A stretch of 40,406 nt of DNA from assembly GCA_026392115.1 (NCBI GenBank), contig JAPLCQ010000089.1, positions 66,509 to 106,914 of the forward strand. Direction: 5' to 3'. The notes beneath the pieces were generated by a model. It had not been told where the DNA came from. It did not search any database and saw nothing but the letters and a program-made list of their open reading frames with translations. Origin of the DNA: Armatimonadota bacterium (GTDB taxonomy: Bacteria; Armatimonadota; Chthonomonadetes; Chthonomonadales; CAJBBX01). Positions 26,000 through 33,484 of this stretch are shown here, piece after piece. The translations under genes were made by a program, and so were the position numbers. Position 1 is the first letter of the stretch, and each line of letters begins with the position of its first letter.

Positions 26000-26992
26000 A
26001 TGCCCATCGACCGCGAAGAGATCACCGCCGAGCCCGGAGCCTACCGCCTCTGGCTGCGGCTGCCCGAGGCCGTCCGCGCGCCCATCGGCGCCCTGGGCGA
26101 GCGCGAGCTGCCCGCCGGCCTCTACGCCTACAGCGGCAGCGCGCTGCGAGGCATCCGCGGCTGGGTGCGGCGCTACCTGCGGCCCGCGGGCGTGCTGAAG
26201 TGGCACATCGACCACCTGCTGCGCCACGCCGAAGTGGTGGACCTGGAGGCCCTCCCCGGCGGCGGGCGGACGGAGTGCGCCCTCCACGCCGAGCTGCTGG
26301 CCATCCCCGGCGCCTCCGAGCCCGTGCGCGGATTCGGCTCCAGCGACTGCCGCTGCGGGTCGCACCTGGCCCTCCTGCCTCCCGGCTCCCCGGCGCCGGC
26401 CGTGGCCCATGCGCGGCTTCGCTCCGGCGAGGAGATGACCGTGCGCCTGCTGCGGCCCGACGACGGCCCGCGCCTGGGGGCCTACTTCGCCGGCCTCTCC
26501 GAGCGGACCCGCTCGCTCTACGGCCCGCACCCCTTCACGCAGGAGGAGGCCGACGCCATCTGCGCCACGCTGGACCCCGCCGACATGCTGCGCGTGGTCG
26601 GCGAACTGCCCGACGGCCGGCTCGTCGCCTACATGCTGCTCCAGATCGGCGTGCGGCACATCGAGGCGGAGAAGTACCGCGCACAGGGGATCGAGCTGCC
26701 CGAAGGCGAGTGCGCCGCGTTCGCGCCGTCGGTGCTGGATGGACTGCAGGAGACCGGGGTCGGCACGGCCATGGCGGCCGTCCTCTTCCGCATGGCGCGC
26801 TCACGGGGCGTCCGCACCGTGAACCTCTGGGGCGGCGTCCAGGAGCGCAACGTCCGCGCCCGGCGCTTCTACGAGAAGCTGGGCTTCCAGAAGATCGGCG
26901 AGTTCATGGCGGGCGACCTGAACAACTACGACATGGTGTGCCGCCTCCAGCCTCGGCGCAGCGGGCTCCCTGCGGACAGTATGCTGGGATAG
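26000..26992 (+). CDS. DUF123 (GIY-YIG-like) domain fused to a GNAT acetyltransferase
   Basis: 330 residues with two domains. Residues ~8-125 are DUF123-like: GAYRLWLRLPE, GLYAYSGSALRGIRGWVRRYLR, KWHIDHLL, and GFGSSDCRCGSHL, the hallmark C-terminal block of that family (some members are fused to or sit beside endonuclease III). Residues ~147-315 are a GNAT N-acetyltransferase: VRLLRPDDGPRLGAYFAGLS, ETGVGTAMAAVLFRMARSRG as the acetyl-CoA loop (usual Q/R-x-x-G-x-G/A, here ETGVGTA), and ERNVRARRFYEKLGFQKIG. Neither substrate is predictable. GAGGAG lies about 10 bases before ATG 26000. The methyltransferase is divergent; the phosphatase gene begins 21 bases downstream and may be co-transcribed. 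Confidence 0.8.
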   Translation: MPIDREEITAEPGAYRLWLRLPEAVRAPIGALGERELPAGLYAYSGSALRGIRGWVRRYLRPAGVLKWHIDHLLRHAEVVDLEALPGGGRTECALHAELLAIPGASEPVRGFGSSDCRCGSHLALLPPGSPAPAVAHARLRSGEEMTVRLLRPDDGPRLGAYFAGLSERTRSLYGPHPFTQEEADAICATLDPADMLRVVGELPDGRLVAYMLLQIGVRHIEAEKYRAQGIELPEGECAAFAPSVLDGLQETGVGTAMAAVLFRMARSRGVRTVNLWGGVQERNVRARRFYEKLGFQKIGEFMAGDLNNYDMVCRLQPRRSGLPADSMLG

Positions 26993-27013
26993 GCTCGACA
27001 AGCGGAGGTGGCG

Positions 27014-28783
27014 ATGCGATTCGGACGGTGGATATGCACGGCGGCGGCGGTCGTCTGCTGCGGCGCGGCGACGGCCGGCGAACCGACCGTGGACAGGACG
27101 GTGGAGGGCATCATCGCCCGCATGCGCTCCCGGCTGGGGCTCGAGGGGCTCCTCACGCTCGACGCCGCGACCGTCGATCGCTTCGTCACCGCGGCCGACC
27201 GCGCCGTTCTCGGCACGCGGTACTGGCGCTTCACGGCCAACGTGCCCGTCCGCGTCTCGGTGATGCGGGCCGTCGAGCAGAAGGTCCCGCCCTTCTGGCT
27301 CCGGGCGCGGGGCTTCACGCGGACCGACATGCGCGTCCGCAACGAGGAGTACGAGTACGAGGTCTGGCAGCGCGACTTCGCCGCCGGTCCCATCGGGTTG
27401 GGCATCAACGGATTCGACCAGCACCGGCCGCACTACTTCGTGGCCGTCGGCGCTCTGAAGCGCGGCGCGGCGTTGCGCCTCTCCGGCTTCTACCCGGGCG
27501 GCCAACACCGCTTCGCCATGCGCAAGGGTTCGCCCATCTACCATGACTGGCCGGACCTTGTCATCACCGAGCTGCCCGACGCGCTCAAGGGCCAGGTGCT
27601 GCTCACCACCATTCGCGGCCGCGCCCGGGAGGCGCACCTGGTGGGCGGCTTCCGCACCACGCCCTGCCCGGCCGGCAGGGCGCCGGACCAGCTGCACCTG
27701 ACCTGGTCGGGCGATCCGCGGACCTCGGTGGCGGTGCAGTGGCGCACGAGCGCGTCGGTCCGCTCCGGCAGGCTCCAGTGGCGGCCGGCCGGCTCGCGGT
27801 CGGCCTGGCGGAGCGCGCCGGCCGCCTCGACCACGCTGACCGACTCGCGCATCGTGAACAATCCGAGCGTGCGGACGTGGCGGGCCGCCGCCGTCGGCCT
27901 GCGCCCCGGCACAGCCTACGAGTATCGCGTCGCCGGCGCCGTCGGCCTGCACCGCTTCCGGACGGCTCCGGCCCGACCGGCCCCGTTCTCCTTTGTCTGG
28001 CTCTCCGATACGCACAATCAGCCCGCCGCGGCCACGCTGTTGGCGGCGGCCCTGAAGCGGCTGCCGGACCAGGCCTTCTGCACCATCTCCGGCGACCTGG
28101 TCGGCACGGGACAGAACCGCGAGGATTGGGATCAGTTCTGGCGCCACCTGGCCGCCTATGCGCCGGAGCGCCCCGTGATGCCCTCCATGGGCAACCACGA
28201 CTGCATCGACGGGCTGGGGCCGGAGGGCTACCTGAGCCAGTTCGCGCTGCCCGCCAACGGCGCGCCCGCCCTGCGCCCCGGCCGCTCGTACCACTTCGAG
28301 TACTCGGACCTCCTCTTCGTGGCGCTGGACGCCACCGATTCGGTCCCGGCCCAGCGGGCATGGCTCGAGGCGACGCTGAACGCGAGCAAGGCGCGCTGGA
28401 AGGTGGTCGTGTTCCACTTCCCGCCCTACTCGCTGGAGGAGGACTACCCCGACATCCGCCGCGAATGGTGCCCGCTCTTCGACAAGTACGGCGTGGACCT
28501 GGCGCTCTCGGGCCACGTCCACCGGCTCCAGCGCAGCTACCCGATCCGGGGCAACAAGGCGCTGCCCGAGGGCTCGGCCGCGCCGATCTACCTCATGACC
28601 GTGGCGGTGGACCAGCGCGGCGAGGAGGCCAAACTCCCGAGGTACGGCGTGGTGAACCTGGAGCCGCGCGTGCCGATCTACCATGCCTTCCGCGTGGACG
28701 GGCGGCGCCTGACGATGCAAGCGCTGGACGCCGACGGCAAGGAGTGGGACCGGCTGGCGCTGGAGAAGGCGAGGAGGGGTTGA
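27014..28783 (+). CDS. Exported purple-acid-phosphatase-like metallophosphoesterase
   Basis: 589 residues with a signal peptide (RWICTAAAVVCCGAATAGE). Residues ~25-215 form an N-terminal region I do not recognise. Residues ~220-310 look like the fibronectin-III-like purple acid phosphatase N-domain (DQLHLTWSGDPRTSVAVQWR, GLRPGTAYEYRV). The phosphoesterase metal-ligand motifs follow in order: SDTHNQ (~331), GDLVGTGQN (~356), GNHD (~393), VFHFPPYS (~470), and SGHVHRLQRSY (~499). It should release phosphate from organic esters outside the cytoplasm. GGAGG ends 5 bases before ATG 27014, so the nearby GTG at 27008 is rejected. Confidence 0.87.
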   Translation: MRFGRWICTAAAVVCCGAATAGEPTVDRTVEGIIARMRSRLGLEGLLTLDAATVDRFVTAADRAVLGTRYWRFTANVPVRVSVMRAVEQKVPPFWLRARGFTRTDMRVRNEEYEYEVWQRDFAAGPIGLGINGFDQHRPHYFVAVGALKRGAALRLSGFYPGGQHRFAMRKGSPIYHDWPDLVITELPDALKGQVLLTTIRGRAREAHLVGGFRTTPCPAGRAPDQLHLTWSGDPRTSVAVQWRTSASVRSGRLQWRPAGSRSAWRSAPAASTTLTDSRIVNNPSVRTWRAAAVGLRPGTAYEYRVAGAVGLHRFRTAPARPAPFSFVWLSDTHNQPAAATLLAAALKRLPDQAFCTISGDLVGTGQNREDWDQFWRHLAAYAPERPVMPSMGNHDCIDGLGPEGYLSQFALPANGAPALRPGRSYHFEYSDLLFVALDATDSVPAQRAWLEATLNASKARWKVVVFHFPPYSLEEDYPDIRREWCPLFDKYGVDLALSGHVHRLQRSYPIRGNKALPEGSAAPIYLMTVAVDQRGEEAKLPRYGVVNLEPRVPIYHAFRVDGRRLTMQALDADGKEWDRLALEKARRG

Positions 28784-28794
28784 GGGGTTGAGGG

Positions 28795-28832
28795 GAGGAG
28801 GTGAAACGGCGTCGCGGCCCGGTCACCTCCTC
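28795..28832. terminator. Bidirectional hairpin between convergent genes
   Basis: GAGGAGGTGA (28795-28804) and TCACCTCCTC (28823-28832) form a perfect 10-bp stem, extendable outward with one bulge (GGGG/CCCC). It separates the phosphatase gene (plus) from the flavoprotein gene (minus). There is no T tract on either side. Confidence 0.45.
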
Positions 28833-28854
28833 ACCCCCGCACCTCCTCACCTCC

Positions 28855-30282
28855 TCAGGCGACAGCCAACGCCCTCTCCTGCTCGGCCACGACCTCGGGC
28901 GTCAGGATGTCTTCGACGATCTCACGGGCCGAGAGCATCTTCTCCGCGTGGACGCCGCTCTCGCCCAGCGTGATGATGGGCGGTTCCACGTCGGTGTAGA
29001 GGCCCGCCGTGGAGAGCAGGGCGTTGCAGAGGCAGACGCGACCGGTCAGGTCGGCCACGTCGCCGCCCAGCGTCCGGTACTGCTTCTCCGGCATGGCCGG
29101 GCAGATGTACCGCTCCCGCCGCGTGCCGTCGCGCCGCGTGTCCCAGGTGGAGGTGACGAGATAGGCCCGGTTGCAGATGCGCTTCCGCGCCTCGTAGACG
29201 GTCGGATCGGCCAGCGTTCCCTCCAGCGGCACCACCTTGAAGGGGTACCCCGTGGGCGAAAGCACATTGTCCGTGAGGACGGTGGTCTCCTTGGTGTGGT
29301 TGCGGTCGACGACCTGCTGCTTCAGGTCATCCCTCATGCCGGACTCCCGGCAGAGGGCGAAGCGCGAGCCGATCTGCAGGCCGTAGGCCCCGCGGGCCAG
29401 CCAGCGCAGGTAGTCGTTGCGCGAGCCCCCCTCGTCCAGCGCCCCGGCCACGTAGACGGGCACGCCCATGGCCAGCACCTTGTCGAAGTAGGCGTCGATC
29501 TCGTCGGGATCGCCGAAGGAGACGCGGTTCCTCGGCGGGGCGTTGTGGCCGCCGGCGCGGTGGTTCTCCAGAACGAAGGCGAAGGGCCGGGCGCCCTCCA
29601 TGTCGCGGTTCCAGATATCCAGGATGCGCTTGGGGAACGCGAAGTTGGAGAGGATCGGGATCATGTGCGGGGCGGGATGCTGCGCCAGCAGGGCCGCGCC
29701 CTCGTCGCCGGGGGCCTCGAGCAGGACGTGCGTGCCCGTGCCCGTCAGGGCCTCGTACTCCACGGCGTTGCCGGCCCGGAGGTTCGTGACGATGTCCGGC
29801 AGCTCCATGGGCACGCCGGCGCCGCAGAGCAGGGCGTCGACGCCGCCTAGCATGGCGCCGTAGATGGTGGGAAGCACCGTGAGGGCGCACTTCCACATGA
29901 CGTTGACGCCCACCCGGCCGCGATGGCCGGACTTGGCGCGCAGCACCTCGACATAGGCGCCGATGACGCTGAGACGGCGTGCGAGCGCGCCGCGGACCGG
30001 GTCCGGCAGGTCCATGGGGGGCTCGAGATGGAACCGGGACCCGCCGCGCGCATAGCTGAGCAGATCCTCGACGTAGCGTTTGATCGGGAACGTCTGGGCA
30101 AGGGAGATGGCGATCTCGTCGCCCGCCCGCACCTGCTCCACGACGATGTGGCGCAGCCCCACACCGGAGACCACGCCCAGCGCGCCGAGACGCGCGGTGG
30201 CGTTAGCCAGGCGGGCGCACGAGACCTGTACTCCCATGCCGGCCTGTATCAGCCTCGGCATTCCCGCGATAAGGTCAGACAA
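28855..30282 (-). CDS. Nitronate monooxygenase / PfaD-like FMN flavoprotein
   Basis: 475 residues with a TTG start. The N-terminus MPRLIQAGMGVQVSCARLAN (after MSDLIAG) and LGALGVVSGVGLRHIV match the NPD/nitronate monooxygenase barrel. Further blocks are GHRGRVGVNVMWKCAL, GGVDALLCGAGVPMELPDIV, PVYVAGALDEGGSRNDYLRW, and GAYGLQIGSRFALCRESGM, the last pair binding FMN phosphate. At 475 residues it is longer than simple nitronate monooxygenases (~350) and closer to PfaD-like enoyl-reductase relatives, with an extra C-terminal region (CNRAYLVTSTWDTRRDG, VCLCNALLSTAGLY). The substrate is open. The TTG at 30282 is chosen because a perfect AGGAGG lies 6 bases upstream. It follows the receiver gene at 137 bases on the same strand. 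Confidence 0.85.
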   Translation of the reverse strand: MSDLIAGMPRLIQAGMGVQVSCARLANATARLGALGVVSGVGLRHIVVEQVRAGDEIAISLAQTFPIKRYVEDLLSYARGGSRFHLEPPMDLPDPVRGALARRLSVIGAYVEVLRAKSGHRGRVGVNVMWKCALTVLPTIYGAMLGGVDALLCGAGVPMELPDIVTNLRAGNAVEYEALTGTGTHVLLEAPGDEGAALLAQHPAPHMIPILSNFAFPKRILDIWNRDMEGARPFAFVLENHRAGGHNAPPRNRVSFGDPDEIDAYFDKVLAMGVPVYVAGALDEGGSRNDYLRWLARGAYGLQIGSRFALCRESGMRDDLKQQVVDRNHTKETTVLTDNVLSPTGYPFKVVPLEGTLADPTVYEARKRICNRAYLVTSTWDTRRDGTRRERYICPAMPEKQYRTLGGDVADLTGRVCLCNALLSTAGLYTDVEPPIITLGESGVHAEKMLSAREIVEDILTPEVVAEQERALAVA

Positions 30283-30325
30283 GACAGACCTCCTAACTAG
30301 CCGGCGCGGAACCCCCGAATGGGAT

Positions 30326-30368
30326 CGCCCGTAGTCGCCATTCTCATACGTACGGGCGCCATGGCGCC
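30326..30368. promoter_or_regulatory. Overlapping inverted repeats upstream of the flavoprotein gene
   Basis: CGCCCGTA (30326-30333) pairs with TACGGGCG (30351-30358) across a 17-base loop. The perfect 14-bp palindrome GGCGCCATGGCGCC (30355-30368) overlaps its right arm. The block lies 51 bases after the receiver gene's stop and 43 bases before the flavoprotein TTG. It could be a terminator-like hairpin or an operator; the sequence does not decide. Confidence 0.4.
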
Positions 30369-30419
30369 GCCGTTCGCCGCTCATCGACGCAATCGGCGTC
30401 CATTGGGCGGCCCCTTAGC

Positions 30420-30833
30420 TTACCAGCCGCCCGCCTCGACCGCGCGCGCCATCTCCTCGGCAAACGCCGTCGGGAGCCAATCCACCTTGTGAAAGACCCT
30501 CAGGCGCTCCCCTTGCGTGAAGCGCGCCAGCGTCTGCGGGTTCTGCACGTTGGTCAGAACCGCCACCGGCGTCTCCGGGCAGTGGGCGCGGAGGACCGAG
30601 TAGAGGAGCACGCCCGTGATCAGCCCGTTGTCGCTGGCCTTGGCCGTGAAGAGCTTGCCCGGCGGCATCATGATGTCCAGCACGATGAGGTCCGGGCAGC
30701 CGGAGCCGGCCTCCTCCACCGCCCTGTCCGGGATGACGCACTGGAGGACCTCGAAGCCCTTCTGCTCCAGCGCCGACACGTGGTACCAGTTCGGCGTAAC
30801 GTCGTCATCCACAAACAGAAGCCTCTTTGCCAC
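30420..30833 (-). CDS. Stand-alone response regulator receiver domain
   Basis: 137 residues, only a CheY-like receiver. The acidic triad is in LLFVDDDVTPN, the phospho-acceptor Asp53 in LIVLDIMMPPG, the conserved Thr in AVLTN, and Lys in VFHKVDWLP. The insertion KLFTAKASDNGLITGVLLYS after the phosphorylation site is longer than in CheY. There is no DNA-binding or enzymatic output. It starts with GTG 8 bases after the stop of the TIM-barrel kinase gene, so it is very likely the kinase's partner, acting as a phosphate shuttle or sink, or through protein contact. Confidence 0.9.
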   Translation of the reverse strand: MAKRLLFVDDDVTPNWYHVSALEQKGFEVLQCVIPDRAVEEAGSGCPDLIVLDIMMPPGKLFTAKASDNGLITGVLLYSVLRAHCPETPVAVLTNVQNPQTLARFTQGERLRVFHKVDWLPTAFAEEMARAVEAGGW

Positions 30834-30841
30834 GATCCTGC

Positions 30842-33358
30842 CTATCCCTTCTGCCTGGGCGACCGGTGCGCCAGCTCGCCCGGCAGCGTGATGGTGATCT
30901 CGGTGGGCTGGGCCGTGTGGGTCACGCGGACCGAGCCGCCGTGTGCCTCCACGATCTGCCGCACCACGAAGAGCCCCAGGCCCTGCCCGGCCACGTTGCG
31001 CTCCAGCGCGTTGCGGCCCCGGGCGCCCTCCTGGAAGAGGCGCTCGTCGGCGCCGGATGGAATGCCCGTGCCCCGGTCGCGGAAGGTTATCACATAATCG
31101 CCCCCGCGCCGATCGCCGGCGATCTCGACGTAGAACGCATCGGGATCGCTGAACGCGTACTTGATGGAGTTCGACAGCAGGTTGAACATCACCTGCTGGA
31201 ACTGGCTCCGGTCGATCCAGAGGCGGGGCACGGTCTCAAAATCGTCGTACTGGATCCGGTTCTCGCTGAAGCGTTTGCCCCGCAGCAGCAGGCCCGCCTG
31301 CCGCACGGCCGCGGCGATCACCTCCGACTTCAGGAAGGTGGGCCGGCAATCCAGCGGCAACGAGGCCCGCGCCGACCGCAGCACGTCGGCGTTGCCCACC
31401 AGCCGCCGCATGATGTCGCACCACGAGAGGATATCACCAAGGTAGTCGTAGGGGAGCATCTCCCGGACGCCCTTGGTGTGCTGGATCAGGTCCACGGCGC
31501 CCCGGATCGAGCCCAGCGGCACCTTCAGCTCGTGGGTCAGGCGGCCCAGGGCCGCGATGCGCCGCTCGTCGGCCAGCCGCGTCACCAGATGCGGCACCAC
31601 GGCCTGCCCGATGGCGTCGAGGATGGCCAGGTCGTCGTCGGAGTACATGGCCCAACGGCCGTCGGCGGAGCGCTTGTTCTGGCACCGCACCACTCCCACG
31701 ACCTCGCCGCCGGAGTCGAGGAGCGGCGCCACCAGGAACGAGCCCAGCTGCCGTCCCACCGTCTCCACGCTCTTTGCCACGCGGCCCGGCGCCTCGTGGG
31801 CGTCGGCTCCCACCACGGGCTCCTCGTTGGCCCAGACGCCTCCGGTGATGCCTTCGCCCTTGGCGTAGTGCCGCTCGCCCTCGTCCACGCGCCACTGCAG
31901 ACCCGTGGTGCTGGCGGCCTCCAGCCGGTCGCCCACGGAATCGACCACGAAGATGGTGACGCCGTCGCATACCAGCAGCCGCGCCACGAGGTCGCGCACG
32001 CGGTCGAGGAACGGCCCGGCATCTTTGCTCCGGCCCGCGGCCACGTTCACGGCGGCGGCCGCGTAGGCGCAGACCTGGTCCATGGCGGCGTCGGCGGCGC
32101 GGCCCACGAGGCCCCCCAGCGCACCCAGGTCCAGCGCCGAGACGCCGGGGTCGGCGTGCCGGTAGAAGAGGTTGGCGATGAGCCGCACGTGGTCGGCGTT
32201 GCTCGGGTCCGCGATGGGAACGGAGATCAGCGAGCGCATCCCCAGCGCGTTCACCACCTCCGGCGCGCAGAGCAGGGCGTCGGGCCGGCCGTAGGGCAGG
32301 CCGGGCTGCGGGCCCGCCAGGTCGAAGAACGTGGCGGCCTGCCGCTCCACGGCGATGCCGCTCAGAGCAGGGCCGCAACGCAGCGTCCGGTGCTCCACCG
32401 CGCTGCAAGGGGGGCTCACCGCCACAAGGGTGCCGAGGTCGCGGCTGGGGCTGAAGGACCAGAGCGACGCCAGGTCGGCCCGCGACACCTCGCGCAGGGC
32501 CTCGGTGATGTTCGTGTACGACTGCTCCAGGTCCTCGGACGAGGCGACCGCCAGCGACCGGGCGAAGTGCGAGACCATCTCCGGCGGGCAAGCCTCGGGC
32601 GCCACCATGGCCGGGCGCACGCGGTACGCCGGGCCGCCCGGAGGCGCCGGCCTCGGGAGCAGCTTGCGGTCGGCCAGCCAGCAGGCGCTCCGGTAGGCGC
32701 TGGTCAGCGGGTCCGTGCGCGACCGGTCCTGCTCCACCACGCCCCAGACGCCGGGGGCGCTCTTGCGCCACTCGGCGATGAAGGCCTCCAGCGGAACAAC
32801 GCCCTCGCCCAGCTCGGTGAAGCCCCGCGAGTAGCGGTAGGCCGAGCGGCCGTACTCCGGCGTCCAGTCCTTCAGGTGTACCGACGCCAGCCTCCCGACG
32901 CACTGCCGCAAGGCCGGCGCCGGGTCGTCGCCCACGATGTGCAGGTGCGCGCAGTCCGGGATGATGAGCAGCTCGGGATGCTCCTCCAGCAGGGCCTGCG
33001 CGGCGGCCATGCGGTGGAGCGGCCGGAACGTGATGGGATGGAGCGCCAGGCGGTGGCCCGCCGCCAGGGCGTCCTCGGCGTGCGCCGCGTTCCAGGCCTC
33101 CACGTAGAGGTAGGGGAGACGCACGTCGCGGCAGTAGGCCGCCCGGTCGAAGATGCTGCCTCCCGCCAGGCCCAGCAGGTGCAATCCGCGCTCCTCCATC
33201 AGCTTCAGGAGGGCCTCGATGGGCGGCAGCGCCTGGGGCGCCTGCGCGAACTCGATGCCGCGGTACCCCAGCGCGGCCAGGGCGTCGAGCACGCCCGGCA
33301 GGTCGGACAGCGTGGGACCGAACGCGATGGTCTGGTAGCCGATCAGGGCGGCGTCCAA
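30842..33358 (-). CDS. Hybrid sensor kinase with sugar isomerase/epimerase TIM-barrel input domain (TIM-GAF-GAF-HisKA-HATPase)
   Basis: 838 residues, TTG start 5 bases after GGAGG; no signal peptide or membrane helix, so cytoplasmic. Residues ~1-225 are a complete AP-endonuclease-2/IolE-type sugar phosphate isomerase/epimerase barrel: IGYQTIAFGPTLSDL, GYRGIEFAQAPQ, and metal-ligand strands PYLYVEAWN (Glu), LIIPDCAHLHI (Asp, His), SVHLKDWTPEYGRS (His), and WGVVEQDRSRTDP (Glu), all retained. GAF1 is ~270-430 and GAF2 ~445-590. The HisKA phospho-acceptor is His609 in LGRLTHELKVPLGSIRG. The HATPase has the N box NLLSNSIKYAF, G1 DRGTGIP and G2 GQGLGLFVV. The simplest reading is a soluble kinase that senses a sugar or inositol derivative with an enzyme-derived domain. 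Catalytic activity of the barrel is possible and untested. Confidence 0.88.
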   Translation of the reverse strand: MDAALIGYQTIAFGPTLSDLPGVLDALAALGYRGIEFAQAPQALPPIEALLKLMEERGLHLLGLAGGSIFDRAAYCRDVRLPYLYVEAWNAAHAEDALAAGHRLALHPITFRPLHRMAAAQALLEEHPELLIIPDCAHLHIVGDDPAPALRQCVGRLASVHLKDWTPEYGRSAYRYSRGFTELGEGVVPLEAFIAEWRKSAPGVWGVVEQDRSRTDPLTSAYRSACWLADRKLLPRPAPPGGPAYRVRPAMVAPEACPPEMVSHFARSLAVASSEDLEQSYTNITEALREVSRADLASLWSFSPSRDLGTLVAVSPPCSAVEHRTLRCGPALSGIAVERQAATFFDLAGPQPGLPYGRPDALLCAPEVVNALGMRSLISVPIADPSNADHVRLIANLFYRHADPGVSALDLGALGGLVGRAADAAMDQVCAYAAAAVNVAAGRSKDAGPFLDRVRDLVARLLVCDGVTIFVVDSVGDRLEAASTTGLQWRVDEGERHYAKGEGITGGVWANEEPVVGADAHEAPGRVAKSVETVGRQLGSFLVAPLLDSGGEVVGVVRCQNKRSADGRWAMYSDDDLAILDAIGQAVVPHLVTRLADERRIAALGRLTHELKVPLGSIRGAVDLIQHTKGVREMLPYDYLGDILSWCDIMRRLVGNADVLRSARASLPLDCRPTFLKSEVIAAAVRQAGLLLRGKRFSENRIQYDDFETVPRLWIDRSQFQQVMFNLLSNSIKYAFSDPDAFYVEIAGDRRGGDYVITFRDRGTGIPSGADERLFQEGARGRNALERNVAGQGLGLFVVRQIVEAHGGSVRVTHTAQPTEITITLPGELAHRSPRQKG

Positions 33359-33401
33359 GCGAACCTCCGGGCCGGCCCGCGGCGGCGCGACCGGCTACCT
33401 A

Positions 33402-33447
33402 CATTCTATCCGAAGCGCGCCCCGCCGCCCGCCGGTGCAGTAGAATG
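33402..33447. promoter_or_regulatory. Divergent promoter pair with mirror-image TAGAAT -10 boxes
   Basis: CATTCTA (33402-33408) and TAGAATG (33441-33447) are exact inverted repeats. Each gives a TAGAAT -10 box (5 of 6 to consensus), on the minus strand for the kinase gene and on the plus strand for the REC-GAF-GAF gene. The predicted leaders are about 30-40 bases on both sides. No -35 boxes are recognisable in the GC-rich spacer, which suggests an activator or a degenerate -35. Confidence 0.5.
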
Positions 33448-33484
33448 GTCTTGCCGCTCATCCCCATCCCACCGAAAGGCCGAC

